This document shows positions 10,582 to 22,337 of a DNA stretch of 64,000 bases, one piece after another. This DNA is from Styela clava. Its lineage: Eukaryota; Chordata; Ascidiacea; Stolidobranchia; Styelidae. Positions within the stretch are counted from its first letter, which is position 1. The number at the start of each line of letters is the position of its first letter. The position numbers were made by a program, and so were the translations under genes. The stretch is from NCBI RefSeq assembly GCF_964204865.1, contig NC_135254.1, forward strand, positions 4,221,001-4,285,000. Direction: 5' to 3'. Under the pieces are notes generated by a model. It made no database searches. It was given only the letters and a program-made list of their open reading frames with translations, and was not told where the DNA came from.

Positions 10582-11157
10582 TTATATACTTGCTCACTAC
10601 CAATAATCTTGTTGTCTTTCGAGTTAGGTCAAAGAGCGGCCACGCTGCTTTCATTAGTTGTGGCCGTATTGATCCTCGTTTGGGTGTGTTATATTTCTCA
10701 TGACCAATCTTACAATCCATTTATTGATATTATTCCATGACATGCTTTGCCATTATCCAAGTTATCCCTTTATCCGACCGTCCTTGCTTGCAGTTCCACA
10801 TTCAGATTGTGTTGCCATTGATTGAGCAATAGAATGAGCGCCTAGTTTCGGAAATATCGTTATTCTCTGTTTAGGGTACGTATCGGAGCTGCGGCTCTTT
10901 GTTTATAGTTTAATGTTTCAACCCCTGGTCCTTGCTATTTCTTGTAAAGTTGTTCAGCTTCATTCTGCATCGGATGGCAAAAAACTCACGATGTATCACA
11001 TAAAAGATTTGAACGCAATGAATCGTATTCTATGTTACTGACAGACGAATCAAATAAAATTGCAACTTTTGCACATATCGTTTTTATTGTTGAGAACTTC
11101 TTTTCAACGTTTAGCATAGAACATTCATTCATGATGCGCAACCAATCGCCACAAATC

Positions 11158-11319
11158 ATACTTACCTGACGAGGCAGTCAACCGCGATCACGAAGGCGGT
11201 TCTGCCTAGGCGAGGTTTAGTCATTGCACCCAGGCTAAATTGACCCTAGCGATTATCCCAAATGTGGATAACTCGGTCGCGTAATTTCTGCTAGTGGGAC
11301 TGCGTTCGCGCTGTCCCTT
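11158..11319 (+). ncRNA. U1: U1 snRNA, copy 16 (stem IV variant)
   Basis: A77G, U123C, one G lost, A157G; duplicate of copy 14. Promoter P3. Confidence 0.92.
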
Positions 11320-11808
11320 TTATATATTTGCTTAGGTCAATGAGCGGCCACGTTGCTTTCATTAGTTGTGGCCGTATTGATCCTCGTTTGGGTGTGGTAT
11401 ATTTCTCATGAACAATCTTACAATCCATTCATTGATATTATTCCATGACATGCCTTGCCATTATCCAAGTTATTTCCTTTATCCAACCGTCTCTAGATTG
11501 ATTCCTTATTTGCAGTTCCACATTCAGATTGTGTTGCCATTGATTGAGCAATAGAATGAGCGCCAAGATTTGGAAGTATAATTGTTTGCTGTCCAAGGGT
11601 ACGTATTGGGGCTGTGGCTCTTTGTTTATAGTTTATTATTTTAAACCCTGGCTCTTTGCTATTTCTTGTAAAGTTGTTCAGCTACATTCTGCATCGGATG
11701 GCAAAGAACTCGCGATGTCTCACATAAAAGATTTGAAAGATTGAGAACTTCTTCTCAACATTTAGTATAGAACATTCATTCATGATGCGCAACCAATCGT
11801 CACAAATC

Positions 11809-11971
11809 ATACTTACCTGACGAGGCAGTCAACCGCGATCACGAAGACGGTTCTGCCTAGGCGAGGTTTAGTCATTGCACCCAGACTAAATTGACCCTAG
11901 CGATTATCCCAAATGTGGATAACTCGGTCGTGTAATTTCTGCTTGTGGGGACTGCGTTCGCGCTATCCCTT
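11809..11971 (+). ncRNA. U1: U1 snRNA, copy 17 (shortened upstream region)
   Basis: G39A and A136U. Has the same 73-bp upstream deletion as copy 15, with the PSEA (P4) intact and the palindrome missing. Confidence 0.92.
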
Positions 11972-12550
11972 TTATATATTTGCTCACGACCAATATCCTG
12001 TTGGCTTACGAGTTAGGTCAATGAGCGGCCACGTTGCTTTCATTAGTTGTGGCCGTATTGATCCTCGTTTGGGTGTGTTATATTTCTCATGACCAATCTT
12101 ACAATCCATTTATTTATATTATTCCATGACATGCCTTGCCATTATCCAAGTTATCCCTTTATCCAACCGTCTCTAGATTGATTCCTTATTTGCAGTTCCA
12201 CATTCAGATTGTGTTGCCATTGATTGAGCAATAGAATGAGCGCCAAGATTTGGAAGTATCATTGTTTGCTGTCCAAGGTACGTATTGGGGCTGTGGCTCT
12301 TTGTTTATAGTTTAATATTTCAAACCCTGGCTCTTTGCTATTTCTTGTAAAGTTGTTCAGCTTCATTCTGCATAGAACTCGCGATGTATCACATAAAAGA
12401 TTTGAACGCAATGAATCGTATTCTACGTTACTGACAGACGAATCAATTAAAATTGCAAATTTTGCACATATCGTTTTTATTGTTGAGAACTTCTTCTCAA
12501 CATTTAGCATAGAACATTCATTCATGATGCGCAACCAATCGTCACAAATC

Positions 12551-12712
12551 ATACTTACCTGACGAGGCAGTCAACCGCGATCACGAAGACGGTTCTGCCT
12601 AGGCGAGGTTTAGTCATTGCACCCAGACTAAATTGACCCTAGCGATTATCCCAAATGTAGATAACTCGGTCGCGTAATTTCTGCTAGTGGGACTGCGTTC
12701 GCACTGTCCCTT
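12551..12712 (+). ncRNA. U1: U1 snRNA, copy 18 (stem IV upper helix broken)
   Basis: G39A, G109A, U123C, one G lost, G154A, A157G. G154A breaks the middle pair (C147-G154) of the three-pair helix below the UUCG cap. Promoter P1. Confidence 0.88.
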
Positions 12713-13272
12713 TTATATATTTGCTTAGGTCAATGAGCGGCCACGTTGCTTTCATTAGTTGTGGCCGTATTGATCCTCGTTTGGGTGTGTTATATTTCTC
12801 ATGACCAATCTTACAATCCATTTATTTATATTATTCCATGACATGCCTTGCCATTATCCAAGTTATCCATTTATCCAACCGTCTCTACATTGATTCCTTA
12901 TTTGCAGTTCCACTTTCAGATTGTGTTGCCATTGATTGAGCAATAGAATGAGCGCCAAGATTCGGAAATATCATTATTCTCTGTTTAAGGTACGTATCGG
13001 AGCTGCGGCTCTTTGTTTATAGTTTGATATTTCAACCCCTGGTCCTTGCAATTTCTTGTAAAGTTGTTCAGTTTTATTCTGCCATCGGATGGCAAAGAAC
13101 TCGCGATGTATCACATAAAAGATTTAAACGCAATGAATCGTATTCTACGTTACTGACAGACGAATCAATTAAAATCGCAACTTTAGCACATATCGTTTTT
13201 ATTGTTGAGAACTTCTTCTCAACATTTAGCATAGAACATTCATTCAGGATGCGCAACCAATCGTCCCAAATC

Positions 13273-13435
13273 ATACCTACCTGACGAGGCCGTCAACCGC
13301 GATCAAGAAGGCTGTTCTGCCTAGGCGAGGTTTAGTCATTGCACCCAGAATAAATTGACCCTAGCGATTATTCCAAATGTCGATAACTCGGTCGTGTAAT
13401 TTCTGCTTGTGAGGACTGCGTTCGCGCTATCCCTT
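13273..13435 (+). ncRNA. U1: Divergent U1 snRNA variant, copy 19 (altered 5' end, probable pseudogene)
   Basis: Ten substitutions: U5C, A19C, C34A, G41U, C78A, C100U, G109C, A136U, G140A, and no G39A. U5C changes the splice-site-pairing end to AUACCUACCUG, opposite intron position +4. C34A changes the U1-70K loop to GAUCAAGAAG, A19C and G41U break stem I pairs, and C78A breaks a stem II pair. Nine of these positions are listed; the flank at -4 to -30 also differs. The PSEA is intact (P1), so transcription is possible. Either decaying or a specialised variant. Confidence 0.85.
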
Positions 13436-14024
13436 TTATATATTTGCTCACGACCAATATCCTGTTGGCTTAAGAGTTAGGTCAATGAGCGGCCACGTTG
13501 CTTCCATTAGTTGTGGCCGTATTGATCCTCGTTTGGGTGTGTTATATTTCTCATGACCAATCTTACCATCCATTTATTTATATTATTTCATGACATGCCT
13601 TGCCATTATCCAAGTTATCCCTTTATCCAACCGTCTCTAGATTGATTCCTTATTTGCAGTTCCACATTCAGATTGTGTTGCCATTGATTGAGCAATAGAA
13701 TGAGCGCCGAGATTTGGAAGTATCATTGTTTGCTGTCCAGGGTACGTATTGGGGCTGTGGCTCTTCGTTTATAGTTTAATATTTTGAACCCCGGCTCTTT
13801 GCTATTTCTTGTAAAGTTGTTCAGCTACATTCTGCATCGGATGGCAAAGAACTCGCGATGTCTCACATAAAAGATTTGAACGCAATGAATCGTATTCTAC
13901 GTTACTGACAGACGAATCAATTAAAATTGCAACTTTTGCACATATCGTTTTTATTGTTGAGAACTTCTTCTCAACATTTAGTATAGAACATTCATTCATG
14001 ATGCGCAACCAATCGTCACAAATC

Positions 14025-14186
14025 ATACTTACCTGACGAGGCAGTCAACCGCGATCACGAAGACGGTTCTGCCTAGGCGAGGTTTAGTCATTGCACCCAG
14101 ACTAAATTGACCCTAGTGATTATCCCAAATGTGGATAACTCGGTCGCGTAATTTCTGCTAGTGGGACTGCGTTCGCGCTGTCCCTT
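14025..14186 (+). ncRNA. U1: U1 snRNA, copy 20 (stem IV variant)
   Basis: G39A, C93U, U123C, one G lost, A157G, as copy 10, from which it lies 7222 bp away. Promoter P4. Confidence 0.91.
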
Positions 14187-14746
14187 TTATATATTTGCTT
14201 AGGTCAATGAGCGGCCACGTTGCTTTCATTAGTTGTGGCCGTATTGATCCTCGTTTGGGTGTGTTATATTTCTCATGACCAATCTTACAATCCATTTATT
14301 TATATTATTCCATGACATGCCTTGCCATTATCCAAGTTATTCATTTATCCAACCGTCTCTAGATTGATTCCTTATTTGCAGTTCCACATTCAGATTGTGT
14401 TGCCATTGATTGAGCAATAGAATGAGCGCCAAGATTCGGAAATATAATTATTCTCTGTTTAAGGTACGTATCGGAGCTGCGGCTCTTTGTTTATAGTTTG
14501 ATATTTCAACCCCTGGTCCTTGCAATTTCTTTTAAAGTTGTTCAGTTTCATTCTGCCATCGGATGGCAAAGAACTCGCGATGTATCACATAAAAGATTTG
14601 AACGCAATGAATCGTATTCTACGTTACTGACAGACGAATCAATTAAAATTGCAACTTTTGCACATATCGTTTTTATTGTTGAGAACTTCTTCTCAACATT
14701 TAGCATAGAACATTCATTCATGATGCGCAACCAATCGTCGCAAATC

Positions 14747-14909
14747 ATACTTACCTGACGAGGCAGTCAACCGCGATCACGAAGGCGGTTCTGCCTAGGC
14801 GAGGTTTAGTCATTGCACCCAGACTAAATTGACCCTAGCGATTATCCCAAATGTGGATAACTCGGTCGTGTAATTTCTGCTAGTGGGGACTGCGTTCGCG
14901 CTACCCCTT
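14747..14909 (+). ncRNA. U1: U1 snRNA, copy 21
   Basis: Single change U158C, which breaks the A143-U158 pair at the top of the lower stem IV helix. Promoter P1. Confidence 0.93.
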
Positions 14910-15498
14910 TTATATATTTGCTCACGACCAATATCCTGTTGGCTTACGAGTTAGGTCAATGAGCGGCCACGTTACTTTCATTAGTTGTGGCCGTATTGAT
15001 CCTCGTTTGGGTGTGGTATATTTCTCATGAACAATCTTACAATCCATTCATTGATAATATTCCATGACATGCCTTGCCATTATCCAAGTTATTTCCTTTA
15101 TCCAACCGTCTCTAGATTGATTCCCTATTTGCAGTTCCACATTCAGATTGTGTTGCCATTGATTGAGCAATAGAATGAGCGCCAAGATTTGGAAGTATCA
15201 TTGTTTGCTGTCCAAGGTACGTATCGGGGCTGCGGCTCTTTGTTTATAGTTTAATATTTCAACCCCTGGTCCTTGCTATTTCTTGTAAAGTTGTTCAGCT
15301 TCATTCTGCATCGGATGGCAAAAAACTCACGATGTATCACATAAAAGATTTGAACGCAATGAATCGTATTCTACGTTACTGACAGACGAATCAATTAAAA
15401 TTGCAACTTTTGCACATATCGTGTTTATTGTTGAGAACTTCTTCTCAACATTTAGCATAGAACATTCATTCATGATGCGCAACCAATCGTCACATGCC

Positions 15499-15661
15499 AT
15501 ACTTACCTGACGAGGCAGTCAACCGCGATCACGAAGGGGCTTCTGCCTAGGCGAGGTTTAGTCATTGCACCCAGACTAAATTGACCCTAGCGATTATCCC
15601 AAATGTGGATAACTCGGTCGTGTAATTTCTGCTAGTGGGGACTGCGTTCGCGCTATCCCTT
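15499..15661 (+). ncRNA. U1: U1 snRNA, copy 22 (stem I disrupted)
   Basis: C40G and G42C turn GGCGG into GGGGC, replacing two stem I pairs with G-G and C-C mismatches next to the U1-70K loop. The flank just before the start reads CACATGCC. Promoter P1. Confidence 0.9.
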
Positions 15662-16250
15662 TTATATATTTGCTCACGACCAATATCCTGTTGGCTTACG
15701 AGTTAGGTCAATGAGCGGCCACGTTACTTTCATTAGTTGTGGCCGTATTGATCCTCGTTTGGGTGTGGTATATTTCTCATGAACAATCTTACAATCCATT
15801 CATTGATAATATTCCATGACATGCCTTGCCATTATCCAAGTTATTTCCTTTATCCAACCGTCTCTAGATTGATTCCCTATTTGCAGTTCCACATTCAGAT
15901 TGTGTTGCCATTGATTGAGCAATAGAATGAGCGCCAAGATTTGGAAGTATCATTGTTTGCTGTCCAAGGTACGTATCGGAGCTGCGGCTCTTTGTTTATA
16001 GTTTAATATTTCAACCCCTGGTCCTTGCTATTTCTTGTAAAGTTGTTCAGCTTCATTCTGCATCGGATGGCAAAAAACTCACGATGTATCACAAAAAAGA
16101 TTTGAACGCAATGAATCGTATTCTACGTTACTGACAGACGAATCAATTAAAATTGCAACTTTTGCACATATCGTTTTTATTGTTGAGAACTTCTTCTCAA
16201 CGTTTAGCATAGAACATTCATTCATGATGCGCAACCAATCGTCACAAACC

Positions 16251-16413
16251 ATACTTACCTGACGAGGCAGTCAACCGCGATCACGAAGGCGGTTCTGCCT
16301 AGGCGAGGTTTAGTCATTGCACCCAGACTAAATTGACCCTAGCGATTATCCCAAATGTGGATAACTCGGTCGTGTAATTTCTGCTAGTGGGGACTGCGTT
16401 CGCGCTATCCCTT
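16251..16413 (+). ncRNA. U1: U1 snRNA, copy 23 (canonical)
   Basis: Identical to copy 1. Promoter P2t. Confidence 0.95.
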
Positions 16414-17002
16414 TTATATATTTGCTCACGACCAATATCCTGTTGGCTTACGAGTTAGGTCAATGAGCGGCCACGTTACTTTCATTAGTTGTGGCCGTAT
16501 TGATCCTCGTTTGGGTGTGGTATATTCCTCATGAACAATCTTACAATCCATTCATTGATAATATTCCATGACATGCCTTGCCATTATCCAAGTTATTTCC
16601 TTTATCCAACCGTCTCTAGATTGATTCCCTATTTGCAGTTCCACATTCAGATTGTGTTGCCATTGATTGAGCAATAGAATGAGCGCCAAGATTTGGAAGT
16701 ATCATTGTTTGCTGTCCAAGGTACGTATCGGGGCTGCGGCTCTTTGTTTATAGTTTAATATTTCAACCCCTGGTCCTTGCTATTTCTTGTAAAGTTGTTC
16801 AGCTTCATTCTGCATCGGATGGCAAAAAACTCACGATGTATCACATAAAAGATTTGAACGCAATGAATCGTATTCTACGTTACTGACAGACGAATCAATT
16901 AAAATTGCAACTTTTGCACATATCGTTTTTATTGTTGAGAACTTCTTCTCAACGTTTAGCATAGAACATTCATTCATGATGCGCAACCAATCGTCACAAA
17001 CC

Positions 17003-17165
17003 ATACTTACCTGACGAGGCAGTCAACCGCGATCACGAAGGCGGTTCTGCCTAGGCGAGGTTTAGTCATTGCACCCAGACTAAATTGACCCTAGCGATTA
17101 TCCCAAATGTGGATAACTCGGTCGTGTAATTTCTGCTAGTGGGGACTGCGTTCGCGCTATCCCTT
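17003..17165 (+). ncRNA. U1: U1 snRNA, copy 24 (canonical; trimer unit 1)
   Basis: Identical to copy 1. Promoter P2t. Opens the first 2177-bp trimer; its spacer has the diagnostic GTATTTGATCC and TTGCCTCATCC. Confidence 0.95.
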
Positions 17166-17757
17166 TTATATATTTGCTCACGACCAATATCCTGTTGGCT
17201 TACGGGTTAGGTCAATGAGCGGCCACGTTGCTTTCATTAGTTGTGGCCGTATTTGATCCTCGTTTGGGTGTGGTATATTTCTCATGAACAATCTTACAAT
17301 CCATTCATTGATATTACTCCATGACATGCCTTGCCATTATCCAAGTTATTTGCCTCATCCAACCGTCTCTAGATTGATTCCTTATTTGCAGTTCCACATT
17401 CAGATTGTGTTGCCATTGATTGAGCAATAGAATGAGCGCCAAGATTTGGAAGTATAATTGTTTGCTGTCCAAGGGTACGTATTGGGGCTGTGGCTCTTTG
17501 TTTATAGTTTATTATTTTAAACCCTGGCTCTTTGCTATTTCTTGTAAAGTTGTTCAGCTTCATTCTGCATCGGATGGCAAAGAACTCGCGATGTATCACA
17601 TAAAAGATTTGAACGCAATGAATCGTATTCTACGTTACTGACAGACGAATCAATTAAAATTGCAACTTTTGCACATATCGTTTTTATTGTTGAGAACTTC
17701 TTCTCAACATTTAGCATAGAACATTCATTCATGATGCGCAACCAATCGTCACAAATC

Positions 17758-17920
17758 ATACTTACCTGACGGGGCAGTCAACCGTGATCACGTAGGCGGT
17801 TCTGCCTAGGCGAGGTTTAGTCATTGCACCCAGACTAAATTGACCCTAGCGATTATCCCAAATGTGGATAACTCGGTCGTGTAATTTCTGCTAGTGGGGA
17901 CTGCGTTCGCGCTATCCATT
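17758..17920 (+). ncRNA. U1: U1 snRNA, copy 25 (loop I variant; trimer unit 2)
   Basis: A15G, C28U, A36U and C161A. A36U changes the U1-70K loop; C161A removes the G140-C161 pair of stem IV. Promoter P1. The spacer after it lacks a large part of the usual GGCTGCGGCTC...CTTGTAAAG segment, giving the 698-bp unit. Confidence 0.9.
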
Positions 17921-18455
17921 TTGTATATTTGCTCACTACCAATAATCCTGTTGGGTTTCGAGTTAGGTCAATGAGCGGCCACGTTGCTTTCATTAGTTGT
18001 GGCCGTATTGATCCTCGTATAGGTGTGTTATATTTCTCATGACCAATCTTACAATCCATTTATTGATATTATTCCATGACATGCCTTGCCATTATCCAAG
18101 TTATTTCCTTTATCCAACCGTCTCTAGATTGATTCCTTATTTGCAGTTCCACATTCAGATTGTGTTGCCATTGATTGAGCAATAGAATGAGCGCCAAGAT
18201 TTGGAAGTATCATTGTTTGCTGTCCAAGGTACGTATTGGGGTTCAGCTACATTCTGCATCGAATGGCAAAGAACTCGCGATGTATCACATAAAAGATTTG
18301 AACGCAATGAATCGTATTCTACGTTACTGACAGACGAATCAATTAAAATTGCAAATTTTGCACATATCGTTTTTATTGTTGAGATTGTTGAGAACTTCTT
18401 CTCAACATTTAGCATAGAACATTCATTCATGATGCGCAACCAATCGTCACAAATC

Positions 18456-18602
18456 ATACTTACCTGACGAGGCAGTCAACCGCGATCACGAAGACGGTTC
18501 TGCCTAGGCGAGGTTTAGTCATTGCACCCAGACTAAATTGATCCTAGCGATTATCCCAAATGTAGATAACTCGGTCGTGTAATTTCTGCTAGTGGAGACT
18601 GC
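18456..18602 (+). pseudogene. U1: U1 snRNA lacking stem-loop IV, copy 26 (trimer unit 3)
   Basis: A 28-bp deletion after GACTGC removes the UUCG cap, the 3' half of stem IV and the gene end; sequence runs straight into TTACGACCAATATCC. Also G39A, C87U, G109A and G141A. The Sm site is intact but has no adjacent 3' hairpin, so Sm assembly and stability should fail. Promoter P1 with a 9-bp duplication (GTTGAGATT then GTTGAGAAC). Confidence 0.88.
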
Positions 18603-19179
18603 TTACGACCAATATCCTGTTAGCTTACGAGTTAGGTCAATGAGCGGCCACGTTGCTTTCATTAGTTGTGGTCGTATTGATCCTCGTTTGGGTGTGGTAT
18701 ATTTCTCATGACCAATCTTACAATCCCTTCATTGATATTATTCCATGACATGCCTTGCCATTATCCAAGTTATTTACTTTATCCAACCGTCTCTAGATTG
18801 ATTCCTTATTTGCAGTCCCACATTCAGATTGTGTTGCCATTGATTGAGCAATAGAATGAGCGCCAAGATTTGGAAGTATCATTGGTTGCTGTCCAAGGTA
18901 CGTATCGGGGCTGCGGCTCTTTGTTTATAGTTTAATATTTCAACCCCTGGTCCTTGCTATTTCTTGTAAAGTTGTTCAGCTTCATTCTGCATCGGATGGC
19001 AAAAAACTCACGATGTATCACATAAAAGATTTGAACGCAATGAATCGTATTCTACGTTACTGACAGACGAATCAATAAAAATTGCAACTTTTGCACATAT
19101 CGTTTTTATTGTTGAGAACTTCTTCTCAACATTTAGCATAGAACATTCATTCATGATGCGCAACCAATCGTCACAAACC

Positions 19180-19342
19180 AAACTTACCTGACGAGGCAGT
19201 CAACCGCGATCACGAAGGCGGTTCTGCCTAGGCGAGGTTTAGTCATTGCACCCAGACTAAATTGACCCTAGCGATTATCCCAAATGTTGGTAACTTGGTC
19301 GTGTAATTTCTGCTAGTGGGGACTGCGTTCGCGCTATCCCTT
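19180..19342 (+). ncRNA. U1: U1 snRNA, copy 27 (AAAC 5' end)
   Basis: U2A gives AAACUUACCUG. G109U, A111G and C117U rearrange the stem III region to UGUUGGUAACUUGG. Promoter P1. Founder type of copies 53, 58 and 61. Confidence 0.9.
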
Positions 19343-19931
19343 TTATATATTTGCTCACGACCAATATTCTGTTGGCTTACGAGTTAGGTCAATGAGCGGC
19401 CACGTTGCTTTCATTAGTTGTGGCCGTATTGATCCTCGTTTAGGTGTGGTATATTTCTCATGAACAATCTTACAATCCATTCATTGATATTATTCCATGA
19501 CATGCCTTGCCATTATCCAAGTTATTTCCTTTATCCAACCGTCTCTAGATTGATTCCTTATTTGCAGTTCCACATTCAGATTGTGTTGCCATTGATTGAG
19601 CAATAGAATGAGCGCCAAGATTTGGAAGTATCATTGTTTGCTGTCCAAGGTACGTATCGGTGCTGCGGCTCTTTGTTTATAGTTTAATATTTCAATCCCT
19701 GGTCCTTGCTATTTCTTGTAAAGTTGTTCAGCTTCATTCTGCATCGGATGGCAAAAAACTCACGATGTATCACATAAAAGATTTGAACGCAATGAATCGT
19801 ATTCTACGTTACTGACAGACGAATCAATTAAAATTGCAACTTTTGCACATATCGTTTTTATTGTTGAGAACTTCTTCTCAACATGTAGCATAAAACATTC
19901 ATTCATGATGCGCAACCAATCGTCACAAACC

Positions 19932-20094
19932 ATACTTACCTGACGAGGCAGTCAACCGCGATCACGAAGGCGCTTCTGCCTAGGCGAGGTTTAGTCGTTG
20001 CACCCAGACTAAATTGACCCTAGCGATTATCCCAAATGTGGATAACTCGGTCGTGTAATTTCTGCTAGTGGGGACTGCGTTCGCGCTATCCCTT
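19932..20094 (+). ncRNA. U1: U1 snRNA, copy 28 (U1A-loop variant)
   Basis: A66G changes the U1A/SNF loop from AUUGCAC to GUUGCAC; G42C breaks a stem I pair. Promoter P5 reads CAACATGTAGCATAAAAC, changing the PSEA core itself. Likely reduced in both expression and protein binding. Confidence 0.9.
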
Positions 20095-20683
20095 TTATAT
20101 ATTTGCTCACGACCAATATCCTGTTGGCTTACGAGTTAGGTCAATGAGCGGCCACGTTACTTTCATTAGTTGTGGCCGTATTGATCCTCGTTTGGGTGTG
20201 GTATATTTCTCATGAACAATCTTACAATCCATTCATTGATATTATTCCATGACATGCCTTGCCATTATCCAAGTTATTTCCTTTATCCAACCGTCTCTAG
20301 ATTGATTCCTTATTTGCAGTTCCACATTCAGATTGTGTTGCCATTGATAGAGCAATAGAATGAGCGCCAAGATTTGGAAGTATCATTGTTTGCTGTCCAA
20401 GGTACGTATCGGGGCTACGGCTCTTTGTTTATAGTTTAATATTTCAACCCCTGGTCCTTGCTATTTCTTGTAAAGTTGTTCAGCTTCATTCTGCATCGGA
20501 TGGCAAAAAACTCACGATGTATCACATAAAAGATTTGAACGCAATGAATCGTATTCTACGTTACTGACAGACGAATCAATTAAAATTGCAACTTTTGCAC
20601 ATATCGTTTTTATTGTTGAGAACTTCTCCTCAACATTTAGCATAGAACATTCATTCATGATGCGCAACCAATCGTCACAAACC

Positions 20684-20846
20684 ATACTTACCTGACGAGG
20701 CAGTCAACCGCGATCACGAAGGCGGTTCTGCCTAGGCGAGGTTTAGTCATTGCACCCAGACTAAATTGACCCTAGCGATTATCCCAAATGTGGATAACTC
20801 GGTCGTGTAATTTCTGCTAGTGGGGACTGCGTTCGCGCTATCCCTT
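20684..20846 (+). ncRNA. U1: U1 snRNA, copy 29 (canonical)
   Basis: Identical to copy 1. Promoter P6. Start of the ~8.1-kb block that is repeated at 28778. Confidence 0.95.
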
Positions 20847-21422
20847 TTATATATTTGCTCACTACCAATAATCTTGATGTCTTTCGAGTTAGGTCAAAGA
20901 GCGGCCACGCTGCTTTCATTAATTGTGGCCGTATTGATCCTCGTTTGGGTGTGTTATATTTCTCATGACCAATCTTACAATCCATTTATTGATATTATTC
21001 CATGACATGCTTTGCCATTATCCAAGTTATCCCTTTATCCAATCGTCCTTGCTTGCAGTTCCACATTCAGATTGTGTTGCCATTGATTGAGCAATAGAAT
21101 GAGCGCCTAGTTTCGGAAATATCGTTATTCTCTGTTTAGGGTACGTATCGGAGCTGCGGCTCTTTGTTTATAGTTTAATGTTTCAACCCCTGGTCCTTGC
21201 TATTTCTTGTAAAGTTGTTCAGCTTCATTCTGCATCGGATGGCAAAAAACTCACGATGTATCACATAAAAGATTTGAACGCAATGAATCGTATTCTACGT
21301 TACTGACAGACGAATCAATTAAAATTGCAACTTTTGCACATATCGTTTTTATTGTTGAGAACTTCTTCTCAACATTTAGCATAGAACATTCATTCATGAT
21401 GCGCAACCAATCGTCACAAATC

Positions 21423-21585
21423 AAACTTACCTGACGGGGCAGTCAACCGTGATCACGTAGGCGGTTCTGCCTAGGCGAGGTTTAGTCATTGCACCCAGAC
21501 TAAATTGACCCTAGCGATTATCCCAAATGTAGATAACTCGGTCGTGTAATTTCTGCTAGTGGGGACTGCGTTCGCGCTATCCCTT
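21423..21585 (+). ncRNA. U1: U1 snRNA, copy 30 (AAAC 5' end, loop I variant)
   Basis: U2A, A15G, C28U, A36U and G109A: the loop I haplotype plus an AAACUUACCUG end. Promoter P1. Confidence 0.9.
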
Positions 21586-22174
21586 TTATATATTTGCTTA
21601 CGACCAATATCCTGTTAGCTTACGAGTTAGGTAAATGAGCGGCCACGTTGCTTTCATTAGTTGTGGCCGTATTGATCCTCGTTTGGGTGTGGTATATTTC
21701 TCATGACCAATCTTACAATCCATTCATCGATATTATTCCATGACATGCCTTGCCATTATCCAAGTTATTTCCTTTATCCAACCGTCTCTAGATTGATTCC
21801 TTATTTGCAGTTCCACATTCAGATTGTGTTGCCATTGATTGAGCAATAGAATGAGCGCCAAGATTTGGAAGTATCATTGTTTGCTGCCCAAGGTACGTAT
21901 CGGGGCTGCGGCTCTTTGTTTATAGTTTAATATTTCAACCCCTGGTCCTTGCTATTTCTTGTAAAGTTGTTCAGCTTCATTCTGCATCGGATGGCAAAAA
22001 ACTCACGATGTATCACATAAAATATTTGAACGCAATGAATCGTATTCTACGTTACTGACAGACGAATCAATTAAAATTGCAACTTTTGCACATATCGTTT
22101 TTATTGTGGAGAACTTCTTCTCAACGTTTAGCATAGAACATTCATTCATGATGCGCAACCAATCGTCACAAACC

Positions 22175-22337
22175 ATACTTACCTGGCGAGGCAGTCAACC
22201 GCGATCACGAAGGCGGTTCTGCCTAGGCGAGGTTTAGTCATTGCACCCAGACTAAATTGACCCTAGCGATTATCCCAAATGTGGATAACTCGGTCGTGTA
22301 ATTTCTGCTAGTGGGGACTGCGTTCGCGCTATCCCTT
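22175..22337 (+). ncRNA. U1: U1 snRNA, copy 31
   Basis: Single change A12G, giving ACUUACCUGG, the base found in human and fly U1 as I remember them. Promoter P2g. This unit has no counterpart in the 28778-36057 block. Confidence 0.93.

Larger units (their letters stand above)
9035..11814 (+). repeat. 1390-bp dimer duplicated in tandem
   Basis: Intervals 739+651 occur twice (9035-10424, 10425-11814), both ending in the same 73-bp upstream deletion junction GATTTGAAAGATTGAG. A shared private junction means the dimer was copied as a block. Confidence 0.88.
17009..19185 (+). repeat. Higher-order trimer, member A (2177 bp)
   Basis: Intervals 755+698+724. Contents: canonical U1, loop I variant U1, stem-loop IV-less U1. 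Confidence 0.88.
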
